A stretch of DNA of 64,000 nt from Arenicola marina (taxonomy: Eukaryota; Annelida; Polychaeta; Arenicolidae), in NCBI GenBank assembly GCA_964019135.1, contig OZ025248.1:48043670-48107669 (forward strand), in the 5' to 3' direction. The position numbers were made by a program, and so were the translations under genes. Within the stretch, counting starts at the first letter, position 1. Every line of letters begins with the position of its first letter. Below the pieces are notes generated by a model. The model saw only the letters and a list, made by a program, of their open reading frames with translations, was not told the DNA's origin and did no database searches. Below are positions 1 through 10,982 of the stretch, one piece after another.

Positions 1-3000
1 CTATCAGAGAGGTAGTATGTCCCCGTTGTGTCCCCATGGTCGCTATCAGAGAGGTAGTTTGTCCTCTTGGTGTCCCCATGGTCGCTATCAGAGAGGTAGT
101 ATGTCCCCGTTGTGTCCCATGGTCGCTATCAGAGAGGTAGTATGTCCCCGTTGTGTCCCATGGTCGCTATCAGAGAGGTAGTATGTCCCCGTTGTGTCCC
201 ATGGTCGCTATCAGAGAGGTAGTATGTCCTCTTAGTGTCCCCATGGTCGCTATCAGAGAGGTAGTATGTCCTCTTAGTGTCCCCATGGTCGCTACCAGAG
301 AGGTAGTATGTCCCCGTTGTGTCCCATGGTCGCTATCAGAGAGGTAGTATGTCCCCGTTGTGTCCCCATGGTCGCTATCAGAGAGGTAATATGTCCACTT
401 AGTGTCCCTATGGTCGCTATCAGAGAGGTAGTATGTCCCGGTGGTGTGACAATGGTCGCTACCAGAGAGGTAGTATGTTCCAGTTGTGTCCCCATGGTCG
501 CTATCAGAGAGGTAGTATGTCCCGGTTGTGTGACAATTGTCGTTACCAGAGAGGTAGTATGTCCTCTTAGTGTCCCCATGGTCGCTATCAGAGAAGTAGT
601 ATGTCCTCTTAGTGTCCCCATGGTCGCTACCAGAGAGGTAGTATGTCCCGGTTGTGTGACAATGGTCGCTACCAGAGAGGTAGTATGTTCCCGTTGTGTC
701 CCCATGGTCGCTATCAGAGATGGTAGTATGTCCCCGTTGTGTCCCCATGGTCGCTACCAGAGAGGTAGTATGTCCCGGTTGTGTGACAATGGTCGCTACC
801 AGAGAGGTAGTATGTCCTCTTAGTGTCCCCATGGTCGCTATCAGAGAGGTAGTATATCCCCATTGTGTCTCTATGGTCGCTACCAGAGAGGTAGTATGCC
901 TCTTAGTGTCCCCATGGTCGCTACCAGAGAGGTAGTATGTCCCCGTTGTGTCCCATGGTCGCTATAAGAGAGGTAGTATGTCCCCGTTGTGTCCCCATGG
1001 TCGCTATCAGAGAGGTAGTATGTCCCCGTTGTGTCCCCATGGTCGCTATCAGAGAGGTAGTATGTCGCCGTTGTGTCCCCATGGTCGCTATCAGAGAGGT
1101 AGTATGTCCCCGTTGTGTCCCCATGGTCGCTATCAGAGAGGTAGTATGTCCCCGTTGTGTCCCATGGTCGCTATCAGAGAGGTAGTATGTCCCCGTTGTG
1201 TCCCATGGTCGCTATCAGAGAGGTAGTATGTCCCCGTTGTGTCCCATGGTCGCTATCAGAGAGGTAGTATGTCCTCTTAGTGTCCCCATGGTCGCTATCA
1301 GAGAGGTAGTATGTCCTCTTAGTGTCCCCATGGTCGCTACCAGAGAGGTAGTATGTCCCCGTTGTGTCCCATGGTCGCTATCAGAGAGGTAGTATGTCCC
1401 CGTTGTGTCCCCATGGTCGCTATCAGAGAGGTAATATGTCCACTTAGTGTCCCTATGGTCGCTATCAGAGAGGTAATATGTCCCGGTGGTGTGACAATGG
1501 TCGCTACCAGACAGGTAGTATGTTCCAGTTGTGTCCCCATGGTCGCTATCAGAGAGGTAGTATGTCCCGGTTGTGTGACAATGGTCGCTACCAGAGAGGT
1601 AGTATGTCCTCTTAGTGTCCCCATGGTCGCTATCAGAGAAGTAGTATGTCCTCTTAGTGTCCCCATGGTCGCTGCCAGAGAGGTAGTATGTCCCGGTTGT
1701 GTGACAATGGTCGCTACCAGAGAGGTAGTATGTTCCCGTTGTGTCCCCATGGTCGCTATCAGAGATGGTAGTATGTCCCCGTTGTGTCCCCATGGTCGCT
1801 ACCAGAGAGGTAGTATGTCCCGGTTGTGTGACAATGGTCGCTACCAGAGAGGTAGTATGTCCTCTTAGTGTCCCCATGGTCGCTATCAGAGAGGTAGTAT
1901 ATCCCCATTGTGTCTCTATGGTTGCTACCAGAGAGGTAGTATGCCTCTTAGTGTCCCCATGGTCGCTACCAGAGAGGTAGTATGTCCCCGTTGTGTCCCA
2001 TGGTCGCTATAAGAGAGGTAGTATGTCCCCGTTGTGTCCCCATGGTCGCTATCAGAGAGGTAGTATGTCCCCGTTGTGTCCCCATGGTCGCTATCAGAGA
2101 GGTAGTATGTCGCCCTTGTGTCCCCATGGTCGCTATCAGAGAGGTAGTATGTCCCCGTTGTGTCCCCATGGTCGCTATCAGAGAGGTAGTATGTCCCCGT
2201 TGTGTCCCATGGTCGCTATCAGAGAGGTAGTATGTCCCCGTTGTGTCCCATGGTCGCTATCAGAGAGGTAGTATGTCCCCGTTGTGTCCCATGGTCGCTA
2301 TCAGAGAGGTAGTATGTCCTCTTAGTGTCCCCATGGTCGCTATCAGAGAGGTAGTATGTCCTCTTAGTGTCCCCATGGTCGCTACCAGAGAATTAGTATG
2401 TCCCCGTTGTGTCCCATGATCGCTATCAGAGAGGTAGTATGTCCCCGTTGTGTCCCCATGGTCGCTATCAGAGAGGTAATATGTCCACTTAGTGTCCCTG
2501 TGGTCGCTATCAGAGAGGTAGTATGTCCCGGTGGTGTGACAATGGTCGCTACCGGAGAGGTAGTATGTTCCAGTTGTGTCCCCATGGTCGCTATCAGAGA
2601 GGTAGTATGTCCCGGTTGTGTGACAATGGTCGCTACCAGAGAGGTAGTATGTCCTCTTAGTGTCCCCATGGTCGCTATGAGAGAAGTAGTATGTCCTCTT
2701 AGTGTCCCCATGGTCGCTACCAGAGAGGTAGTATGTCCCGGTTGTGTGACAATGGTCGCTACCAGAGAGGTAGTATGTTCCCGTTGTGTCCCCATGGTCG
2801 CTATCAGAGAGGTAGTATGTCCCCGTTGTGTCCCCATGGTTGCTACCAGAGAGGTAGTATGTCCCGGTTGTGTGACAATGGTCGCTACCAGAGAGGTAGT
2901 ATGTCCTCTTAGTGTCCCCATGGTCGCTATCAGAGAGGTAGTATGTCCCCATTGTGTCTCTATGGTCGCTACCAGAGAGGTAGTATGCCTCTTAGTGTCC

Positions 3001-3733
3001 CCGTGGTCGCTATCAGAGAGGTAGTATGTCCCCGTTGTGTCCCATGGTCGCTATAAGAGAGGTAGTATGTCCCCGTTGTGTCCCCATGGTCGCTATCAGA
3101 GAGGTAGTATGTCCCCGCTGTGTCCCCATGGTCGCTATTAGAGAGGTAGTATGTCCCCGTTGTGTCCCCATGGTCGCTATCAGAGAGGTAGTATGTCCCC
3201 GTTGTGTCCCCATGGTTGCTATCAGAGAGGTAGTATGTCCCCGTTGTGTCTCATGGTCGCTATCAGAGAGGTAGTATGTCCTCTTAGTGTCCCTATGGTC
3301 GCTACCATAGAGGTAGTATGTCCCGGTTGTGTCCCCATGGTCGCTATCAGAGAGGTAGTATGTCCCCGTTGTGTCCCCATGGTCGCTATCAGAGAGGTAG
3401 TATGTCCCCGTTGTGTCCCCATGGTCGCTATCAGAGAGGTAGTATGTCCCCGGTGTGTCCCATGGTCGCTACCAGAGAGGTAGTATGTCCCCGTTGTGTC
3501 CCCATGGTCGCTATCAGAGAGGTAGTATGTCCCCGTTGTGTTCCCATGGTCGCTATCAGAGAGGTAGTATGTCCCCGTTGTGTCCCCATGGTCGCTACCA
3601 GAGAGGTAGTATGTCCCGGTTGTGTCCCCATGGTCGCTATCAGAGAGGTAGTATGTCCCCGTTGTGTCCCCATGGTCGCTATCAGAGAGGTAGTATTTCC
3701 CGGTTGTGTGACAATGGTCGCTACCAGAGAGGA
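1..3733. repeat. Minisatellite, 41-42 bp unit, with 1045-bp higher-order repeat
   Basis: The window opens inside this array. About 89 units of 41-42 bp are built around CATGGTCGCTATCAGAGAGG followed by a variable half (TAGTATGTCC plus CCGTTGTGTCC, TCTTAGTGTCC or CGGTTGTGTGAC). Unit variants recur in the same order with a period of 1045 bp: three tandem higher-order copies can be followed at about 153, 1198 and 2243, the first two about 99 percent identical. Copies 1 and 2 share a one-base insertion (AGAGATGGTAG at 716 and 1761) that copy 3 lacks. After about 3290 the order becomes simpler. Both strands give long stop-poor frames, but these are repeat artefacts with no coding signature. Confidence 0.97.
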
Positions 3734-4200
3734 CATGTCTTTCCTGAACACGCAATCGTGGAACGACGCATTAGGTTTGATTGGCGAACTTGCAGGAATG
3801 AAAAAAAATCATTTGCGGTGAGTTTTCAACGGCCTCTTGTCTGGGGGCTTTCTTGATAGCGTTTGCATGTCGACGTCTGCGAATCCTTTGAGGATTATTT
3901 ATGATGGCTTGTCTCCTTAACTGAACCGGAAGTAGAGACTCAATTCACTGCAACGTATTATAGTTTCATTGAATTGAATCGGTTTATTGTGCTCTTAAAT
4001 CAGCTACTACAGTTGTTCGACAGGCTTATACAACATCAAAAGGGAATAATATTAAACAAATTAACAGCAACAGAAGCAAGGCTTATTAGCTGCCACAATA
4101 GTATATAAAAGAAATGCGATGTAATATAATATATTCCTGTGTTCTGTAAATATGACAGCCTACAACATTAAGACAGCTGGGTCGAAAACACGCAAGCTCA
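3734..4200. other. Short non-repetitive spacer between arrays
   Basis: AT-rich single-copy-looking sequence between the 41-bp and 73-bp arrays. It has no open frame of note, no recognisable RNA gene and no transposon end. Confidence 0.6.
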
Positions 4201-5152
4201 ACCACCGGAGTGACCGCTCTGGCCTGTCTGCCTTCTTCTAGTGCCCCCAGCGGCTGTCTCTCTCACCCAGGGAACCACCGGAGTGACCGCTCTGGCCTGT
4301 CTGCCTTCTTCTCGTGCCCCCAGCGGCTGTCTCTCTCACCCAGGGAACCACCGGAGTGACCGCTCTGGCCTGTCTGCCTTCTTCTCGTGCCCCCAGCGGC
4401 TGTCTCTCTCACCCAGGGAACCACCGGAGTGACCGCTCTGGCCTGTCTGCCTTCTTCTCGTGCCCCCAGCGGCTGTCTCTCTCACCCAGGGAACCACCGG
4501 AGTGACCGCTCTGGCCTGTCTGCCTTCTTCTCGTGCCCCCAGCGGCTGTCTCTCTCACCCAGGGAACCACCGGAGTGACCGCTCTGGCCTGTCTGCCTTC
4601 TTCTCGTGCCCCCAGCGGCTGTCTCTCTCACCCAGGGAACCACCGGAGTGACCGCTCTGGCCTGACTGCCTTCTTCTCGTGCCCCCAGCGGCTGTCTCTC
4701 TCACCCAGGGAACCACCGGAGTGACCGCTCTGGCCTGTCTGCCTTCTTCTCGTGCCCCCAGCGGCTGTCTCTCTCACCCAGGGAACCACCGGAGTGACCG
4801 CTCTGGCCTGTCTGCCTTCTTCTCGTGCCCCCAGCGGCTGTCTCTCTCACCCAGGGAACCACCGGAGTGACCGCTCTGGCCTGTCTGCCTTTTTCTCGTG
4901 CCCCCAGCGGCTGTCTCTCTCAGCCAGGGAACCACCGGAGTGACCGCTCTGGCCTGTCTGCCTTCTTCTCGTGCCCCCAGCGGCTGTCTCTCTCACCCAG
5001 GGAACCACCGAAGTGACCGCTCTGGCCTGTCTGCCTTCTTCTCGTGCCCCCAGCGGCTGTCTCTCTCACCCAGGGAACCACCGAAGTGACCGCTCTGGCC
5101 TGACTGCCTTCTTCTCGTGCCCCCAGCGGCTGTCTCTCTCAGCCAGGGAACC
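4201..5152. repeat. Minisatellite, 73-bp unit, about 13 copies
   Basis: Thirteen head-to-tail units of exactly 73 bp, each containing CCCCCAGCGGCTGTCTCTCT and ACCACCGGAGTGACCGCTCT. Copies are almost identical; differences are scattered single bases such as GGCCTGACTGCC at two places and CAGCCAGGG replacing CACCCAGGG near the 3' end. Because 73 is not a multiple of three, the same 63-codon frame restarts every 73 bp, which shows it is not a gene. Confidence 0.97.
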
Positions 5153-5429
5153 TGACATTTGGTGGCACGATCGCCACGGCCGCTGACTTGCCGCTGACTT
5201 ACTTTACGGTTCTTCACTTGCCTGACCGCCTGTCCTAAAGGCGGCCATGGCTGAGTAAGGTCTCTAAGGTGGTGGTCGGATGAGGGTCGGAGGGTCGGGT
5301 TGGGGTAGTGGCAGCTGAGTGGGGGGCTGGGAGCAGGCGGGTTCGGGTTGGGGGGGGGAGGGGTCAGGGCTGGCGACGTTGGGGGATGATGGAGTGGATA
5401 CGCGTGTCTGCGGAGGAAAAAAACATGGC
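5153..5429. other. G-rich spacer
   Basis: Short spacer between arrays with a G-rich tract on the plus strand around 5320-5385. No gene recognised. Confidence 0.5.
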
Positions 5430-6330
5430 GGTACGAGTCGCGGCTACTAGGCTTGACGTCTACGCGTGTCGCTTGGCATGGTGGCATGGTAGAAGTTACG
5501 GCCACTGGGCTGGACGTCTACGCGTGTCGCTTGGCATGGTGACATGGTAGAATTTACGGCCACTGGGCTGGGCGTCTAGGCGTGTCGCTTGGCATGGTGA
5601 CATGGTAGAACTTACGGCCACTGGGCTGGACGTCTACGCGTGTCGCTTGACATGGTGACATGGTAGAAGTTACGGCCACTGGGCTGGACGTCTACGCTTG
5701 GCATGGTGGCATGGTAGAAGTTACGGCCACTGGGGTGGACGTCTAGGCGTGTCGCTTGGCATGGTGGCATGGTAGAAGTTACGGCCACTGGGCTGGGCGT
5801 CTACGCGTGTCGCTTGGCATGGTGACATGGTAGAAGTTACGGCCACTGGACTGGGCGTCTAGGCGTGTCGCTTGGCATGGTGGCATGGTAGAAGTTACGG
5901 CCACTGGGCTGGGCGTCTAGGCGTGTCGCTTGGCATGGTGGCATGGTAGAAGTTACGGCCACTGGGCTGGACGTCTACGCGTGTCGCTTGGCATGGTGAC
6001 ATGGTATGAGTTACGGCCCCTGGGCTGGACGTCCGCGCGTGTCGCTTGGCATGGTGACATAGTAGAAGTTACGGCCACTGGGCTAGACGTCTACGTGTGT
6101 CGCTTGGCATGGTGACATAGTAGAGGTTACGGCCATTGGGCTGGACGTCTACGCGTGTCGCTTGGCATGGTGACATGGTAGAAGTTACGGCCATTGGGCT
6201 GGACGTCTACGCGTGTCGCTTGGCATGGTGACATAGTAGAAGTTACGGCCACTGGGCTGGACGTCTAGGCGTGTCGCTTGGCATAGTAGAAGTTACGACC
6301 ACTGGGGTGGGCGTCTAGGCGTGTCGCTGG
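5430..6330. repeat. Minisatellite, 58-bp unit, about 15 copies
   Basis: Units of 58 bp (some shortened by internal deletion, for example near 5690 and 6285) with the core AGAAGTTACGGCCACTGGGC and the partner GTGTCGCTTGGCATGGTG. Variation is mainly two-state: GGACGTCTACGCG versus GGGCGTCTAGGCG, and GGTGACATGG versus GGTGGCATGG. The edge copies (5430-5480 and 6285-6330) are the most diverged. Confidence 0.95.
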
Positions 6331-6560
6331 GCTGAACGTCAGTCAGGCGATACACGGTGGGGAGGTGTGCGTGTTCGGCAGTGAATGGGTGGGTGGGGCG
6401 ATGTGGGGTGCGGGCGGGGGGAGGTGGGGGGGGTGTCAGCGGCGTGATGGGTGACAGAGGAGGGGCTGTCTGGAACACTATTCCCCCGGACAAGCGAAGT
6501 GAAGGGTAATTTTTCATCATGGAAAACGGCTTGGCTGCACACGTCCCTTCATGCGCACTG
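6331..6560. other. G-rich spacer
   Basis: Spacer between the 58-bp and 23-bp arrays with a GGGCGGGGGGAGGTGGGGGG run near 6412-6431 on the plus strand. This could form a G-quadruplex; no gene seen. Confidence 0.5.
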
Positions 6561-6846
6561 GATGGTGACTTGGTCATAGTGTGACTGGTGACTTGGTCAT
6601 AGTGTGACTGGTGACTTGGTCATAGTGTGACTGGTGACTAGGTCATAGTGTGACTGGTGACTTGGTCATAGTGTGACTGGTGTCTTGGTCATAGTGTGAC
6701 TGGTGACTTGGTCATAGTGTGACTGGTGACTTGGTCATAGTGTGACTTGTGATTTGGTCATAGTGTGACTGGTGACTGGTGGTCATAGTGTGACTGGTGA
6801 CTGGTGACTTGGTCATAGTGTGACTGGTGACTGGTGACTTGGTCAT
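6561..6846. repeat. Minisatellite, 23-bp unit, about 12 copies
   Basis: Tandem units of 23 bp with the core GACTTGGTCATAGTGTGACT. Some units carry an extra GGTGACT insertion near 6770-6840. The array abuts the 27-bp array without a gap and shares its TTGGTCAT core. Confidence 0.95.
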
Positions 6847-7413
6847 TTTGAGGCAGGCTGATGGCTTGGTCATCGCGCGGCAGGCTGATGGCTTGGTCAT
6901 TGTGCGGCAGGCTGATGGTTTGGTCATTGTGCGGCAGGCTGATGGCTTGGTCATCGCGCGGCAGGCTGATGGCTTGGTCATTGTGCGGCAGGCTGATGGT
7001 TTGGTCATTGTGCGGCAGGCTGATGGCTTGGTCATCGCGCGGCAGGCTGATGGCTTGGTCAATGTGCGGCAGGCTGATGGCTTGGTCATTGCGCGGCAGG
7101 CTGATGGTTTGGTCATTGTGCGGCAGGCTGATGGTTTGGTCATTGTGCGGCAGGCTGATGGTTTGGTCATTGTGCGGCAGGCTGATGGTTTGGTCATTGT
7201 GCGGCAGGCTGATGGTTTGGTCATTGTGCGGCAGGCTGATGGTTTGGTCATTGTGCGGCAGGCTGATGGTTTGGTCATTGTGCGGCAGGCTGATGGTTTG
7301 GTCAGTGTGCGGCAGGCTGATGGCTTAGTAATTGTGCGGAGGCCTATAGGCTTGATCATTGTGCGGCAGGCTGATGGCTTAGTCATTGTGCGGCAGGCTG
7401 ATGGCTTGGTCAT
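6847..7413. repeat. Minisatellite, 27-bp unit, about 21 copies
   Basis: Units of 27 bp with GGCAGGCTGATGG followed by (C/T)TTGGTCAT and TGTGC or CGCGC. The period is a multiple of three, so every frame without a stop stays open, giving apparent 155-211 codon frames of VRQADGLVI repeats; these are not evidence of a gene. Two blocks are visible: a mixed 5' part with CGCGC variants and a homogeneous 3' part with GGTTTGGTCATTG. Confidence 0.95.
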
Positions 7414-8469
7414 GATAGGTAGACTGTCATACATTAATTGTTGGCCTTTCATCTGCACCTAAGCGTTGATCAACACTAAAGGATGCACTCTCGTTAAGTT
7501 GCGACTGGGCCTCTATGAATAATGCATTGATAACCGAACATAATGTAAGGTACTTTGAGGTAGGATCTCGATTGCCATAGCAACCGAATACGTCACGAGT
7601 GGCACAAATACTATACATGTATGTTGGTTACCGGGGTGATAGTGTGGTCGTTCGCCGCCAGACACGAAGGCCGGCTGTCGGAGCGACATACCAGACATGC
7701 TGACTGTACTTGACACTGGGCGCCTTTCTTTGGGCTAGGTTCGGTATCCCGCCCCGGGCCCGCAACACGTGACAGGGAACTTCCGGGTGTGCCGGCAGGG
7801 ATATGCCTATTCCAATGAAATGCATACCCCGTTCGCATCCGGTGCACATTAGGGCACTGGAACCAACCTACTCTCATCACCTTTCAATCAGCCGCCATCT
7901 TCTCCCGAATGCCCCGTGCTGTTTAGAACGGGGCACATCGGCATACCGAATGCATGCGCGTGCACCCATACCGGGTGAAAGAAGTGTCGGACGGTGAACC
8001 GATGCGTAATGTGCGTATTCGGTCCACCGTAGGGATATTCCCTACGGCGATGACAACCAGCTGCGCTGAACTGGGGTCCCCCCCACCCCCTGTCGGCTGC
8101 TGGGGAGGAGGGACCTACTAACAAAGGTATTCATAGCGTGACTCTGTATCAAACCTACGAAACATGTGCAAGCGCGTGACGGTTTCATGCGATGGGTGGC
8201 CGCGTGGAGGCGCCACTGGTACGCGGGCGCCCCAAGTCCATGCCGTGGGGGTATTTGTACCCCAGTCGACTGCACTCCGTCGTGTGTGGCGGGCGGAACG
8301 CGGAGAAAGATAACCACAGTTGAAGGATCCCCGTCGGATAACATATAGGAATATATTTATATGTGTCCATGCGATTCATCTACAACAAATGGTGAGTGGC
8401 TCATAATGATATGCCCACCGTGTCGCGGTGAACGGAGAGGGATTGTACCCACTGTTGCAGATGGCGTTG
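7414..8469. other. Intergenic sequence with no recognised gene
   Basis: About 1 kb of mixed-composition sequence. Open frames are short, overlap on both strands and match nothing I recognise. A small perfect hairpin is visible at 8027-8047 (CCGTAGGGA / TCCCTACGG, 3-nt loop). Confidence 0.5.
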
Positions 8470-8675
8470 GCAATATATATATATATATATATAACATCTT
8501 TATATAAGTTATATATGTTTATATATATATATATGATATAATATCTCTATCTCTTGGCGGTCAAATTAATTGTGATGTTTTCATCACATAGACAATACCA
8601 TGTAATGGTTTTGATATGATACTTTTTATGGCAATATATATATATACATATATATATATTAGCTGTATCCCACAA
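8470..8675. repeat. AT-rich (TA)n microsatellite cluster
   Basis: Three TA-dinucleotide tracts (about 8477-8493, 8522-8534, 8635-8660) separated by AT-rich sequence. Simple repeat; no gene. Confidence 0.9.
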
Positions 8676-8877
8676 AACATCTGTCGCGTTGCCTCCGCAC
8701 TCCGTTGTCCGCTTTCAGCCTTGTGTTGTGTCAATTAACGGGTGGCGAAGTGTTAAATGATTTCGTGTGTGTCTCACCTGTGTGCCCTGCCTCGTGCGGC
8801 CTCGGCCCGACTCAGCCTGCCTGGCCCGGTGGGGGGTACTACTATACCAATCTGGTTGGCGAGGGTGGCGGGGGGGG

Positions 8878-9090
8878 GGGGGTCCGCAGGTGACCCTTGA
8901 TGCCTTAGAGAGCGGACATCTGGGACGAAATCCTATACAGCGGATATTTCATAACTTGCGGCCCCCCGGGCGGGGGGGGGGGGGGCGGTCTGAAAATGAG
9001 GGTCCACCCATTGACCGTCCAGGGTGGTCGCCATGGTAACGCGGATATTTTAAAACGTGCGGCCACCCGGGGGGGGGCGGTCTGAAAATG
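8878..9090 (+). repeat. Dispersed repeat copy with an internal duplicated module
   Basis: The stretch TGATGCCTTAGAGAGCGGAC (from 8899) leads into two similar modules: 8940-8998 and 9040-9089 each run GCGGATATTT, then TTGCGGCC or GTGCGGCC, a poly-G run and GCGGTCTGAAAATG. A 43-bp segment (8999-9041) between them is repeated exactly at 20547-20589. The reverse complement of the AGAGCGGACAT part recurs at 62640-62812, so this is one member of a dispersed family. No protein or tRNA promoter is visible. Confidence 0.7.
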
Positions 9091-9240
9091 TCGACAATAG
9101 AGCAGGTAAACGAGAAAAATACCCCCTCCGAGCGCATTCTGGAGGTGGAAACGTGGGGGGGGGGTCTTTGCCGTGGACCCCACCCCACCAAACCCAGCAA
9201 TGCATTAAAGCGGGTGTCTAATCTAATCGTGACTTGCACC

Positions 9241-10982
9241 GAAAGTTTACATCTTTAAAGTTGCATGTTGAGGTCTTTCCCGCCAAAATTAAGCCCCGAC
9301 GAAATTTATATCAAAATTTGCAGAAAAGTCGATTGTTTCATTCTATTTATTCAGAAACCTAATAAACATCGCCGTTTCGGCTGTGGTGTGGCAAACGTGT
9401 CTATCCCGGGACACCACAGAACTCGGTCTCGGTACTGCCACTTATAACAAAGCTTCGCGAGGCACACAAACTGATGAAAAAAATAAAAATAATTAAGGAA
9501 GCACGTCCCTACATAAGATACGCACCTTTAGCCCTATCTCCCCCAGGACGTCGTTACTTGACGTCCTAGTCAGCCGCCCACGAGGCGCCCTCCGTGCATG
9601 GTAGGGCTTGACCCTGCCAGCCGAGGGGTGTAGTGCAGTGGGTGCGCTGGCAAGGCGCCCTGCTGCTATCAGCCCCGCCGAGGTGTGGAGATAGGTGCAC
9701 CACCATCCACCCCCTTTATGCCCTCCTCAGGTCAGGGGGCTCCCCCCCGGATTGGACAGGGTCACCTGTCCAAGAAAGGGGGGATTCCGCAGTCGGCATA
9801 CCGCGTGGCACCGCCCTGGCATGACAGGGATTTACCCTGTCAGCCCGGCGGTGCATTGAGCCTGTATGCCGGCCAGGCACCCTGCTACTATTAGCGGGTG
9901 TCTACTGATAGGGGAGGGCCCATAGACTAATACTAGAACAGCACCGTCACCACAGGCTTCATTCATATCATATCAAGAAAACCTGACGTGTTTATTTTTA
10001 CGTACCCGAAACCAATGCAAACATCGACAATATATATATCAAAGATATATAACAGATTACATAGCAATTATATAATCATATAATAGATTATTAAAATAGA
10101 ATACAACCATTTCATTATATAACAGTCAAATCGATAAAGCGAATATATTACTTTTAACACACAAGTGTTACGGACTGTGGCACATAGTGCCACACCACTT
10201 TTATTTATACCTGTCATGGTATATTGTTGCTTTTTTATACTCACCTTTTTATGTGCTTTATGGTGAATAAACAAATACAGAAAAGTTGTGGTAAATTAAT
10301 ATCACGGGCAAGGCTAATAGACACTATTTGGCAGTCTGGCATGGGTGAAGTATAGACAAAAGATTCTTAAACGATTCAAGGACTGATACTTATTTTTATT
10401 TTGACCTCTTTCGTTTTGGCGGGAAAGAGCTGGACATGCAACTTTAAATTAAATTTCGAGTGTTAACACTTCATTTCGGCCGACTGGTAAGGAGAAACAT
10501 ATTAGACCAACCCGCCCCCATCAAATGTCGAGCAGCGCACCATTTTGACGGAGCAAGTGACGTAGGCCTATATTGTGACCATTCATCTAGCGCCGCCTTG
10601 CGTTAGAACTGGAAGTTACCTCGGGGAAGGAAATATTCACGGTAGAGGCAGCCTTCACGTGAAACGCATGAAGCGAGAGATCAGGGCCGCGATTTGATTG
10701 AGTGGAGTTATAATCGCAGCTCTTTCTATTAGCGATGAGCACTCGCTCTTGATTACTCGCACTCGCTCTTGTTTTGCTCTCACATTAGGCATAGTAGGAG
10801 TATCGCCTCCTGATTGGTCAACGGCGGACACACCTTCAAAATGGGCTGCCGCCTGGTTAAGCGGCGAAATCGTGGCTGGCGGTCACTTCTAAATGTTATT
10901 GTGATGTACAGACAGGACGGACAATTCTGTAAGTTGGAAGATAGACACTTGGGTATTGTAGGAAGCAGAAAAATAGCATTAG
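9241..10982. other. Gene-poor interval with inverted and duplicated repeat fragments
   Basis: No gene recognised. Two features stand out. First, an inverted pair about 40 bp long, 9253-9293 and 10401-10443, shares TTTAAAGTTGCATGT and CTTTCCCGCCAAAA in opposite orientation about 1.1 kb apart. Second, two diverged direct copies of about 60 bp (9620-9678 and 9835-9894) share ACCCTG(C/T)CAGCC and CACCCTGCT(G/A)CTAT-like sequence. The interval is otherwise AT-rich around 10020-10260. Confidence 0.55.

Noticed and set aside
153..3856. Numerous 60-220 codon frames across the first array
   Set aside because: They repeat at exactly the array and higher-order period, overlap on both strands and start at CATGG inside the unit.
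1..7413. CRISPR array
   Set aside because: The arrays are directly tandem without unique spacers, in eukaryotic DNA, and no cas gene is present.
6827..7462. 211-codon VRQADGLVI repeat protein
   Set aside because: The 27-bp period is a multiple of three and a second, different frame is open over the same DNA; there are no splice or start features.
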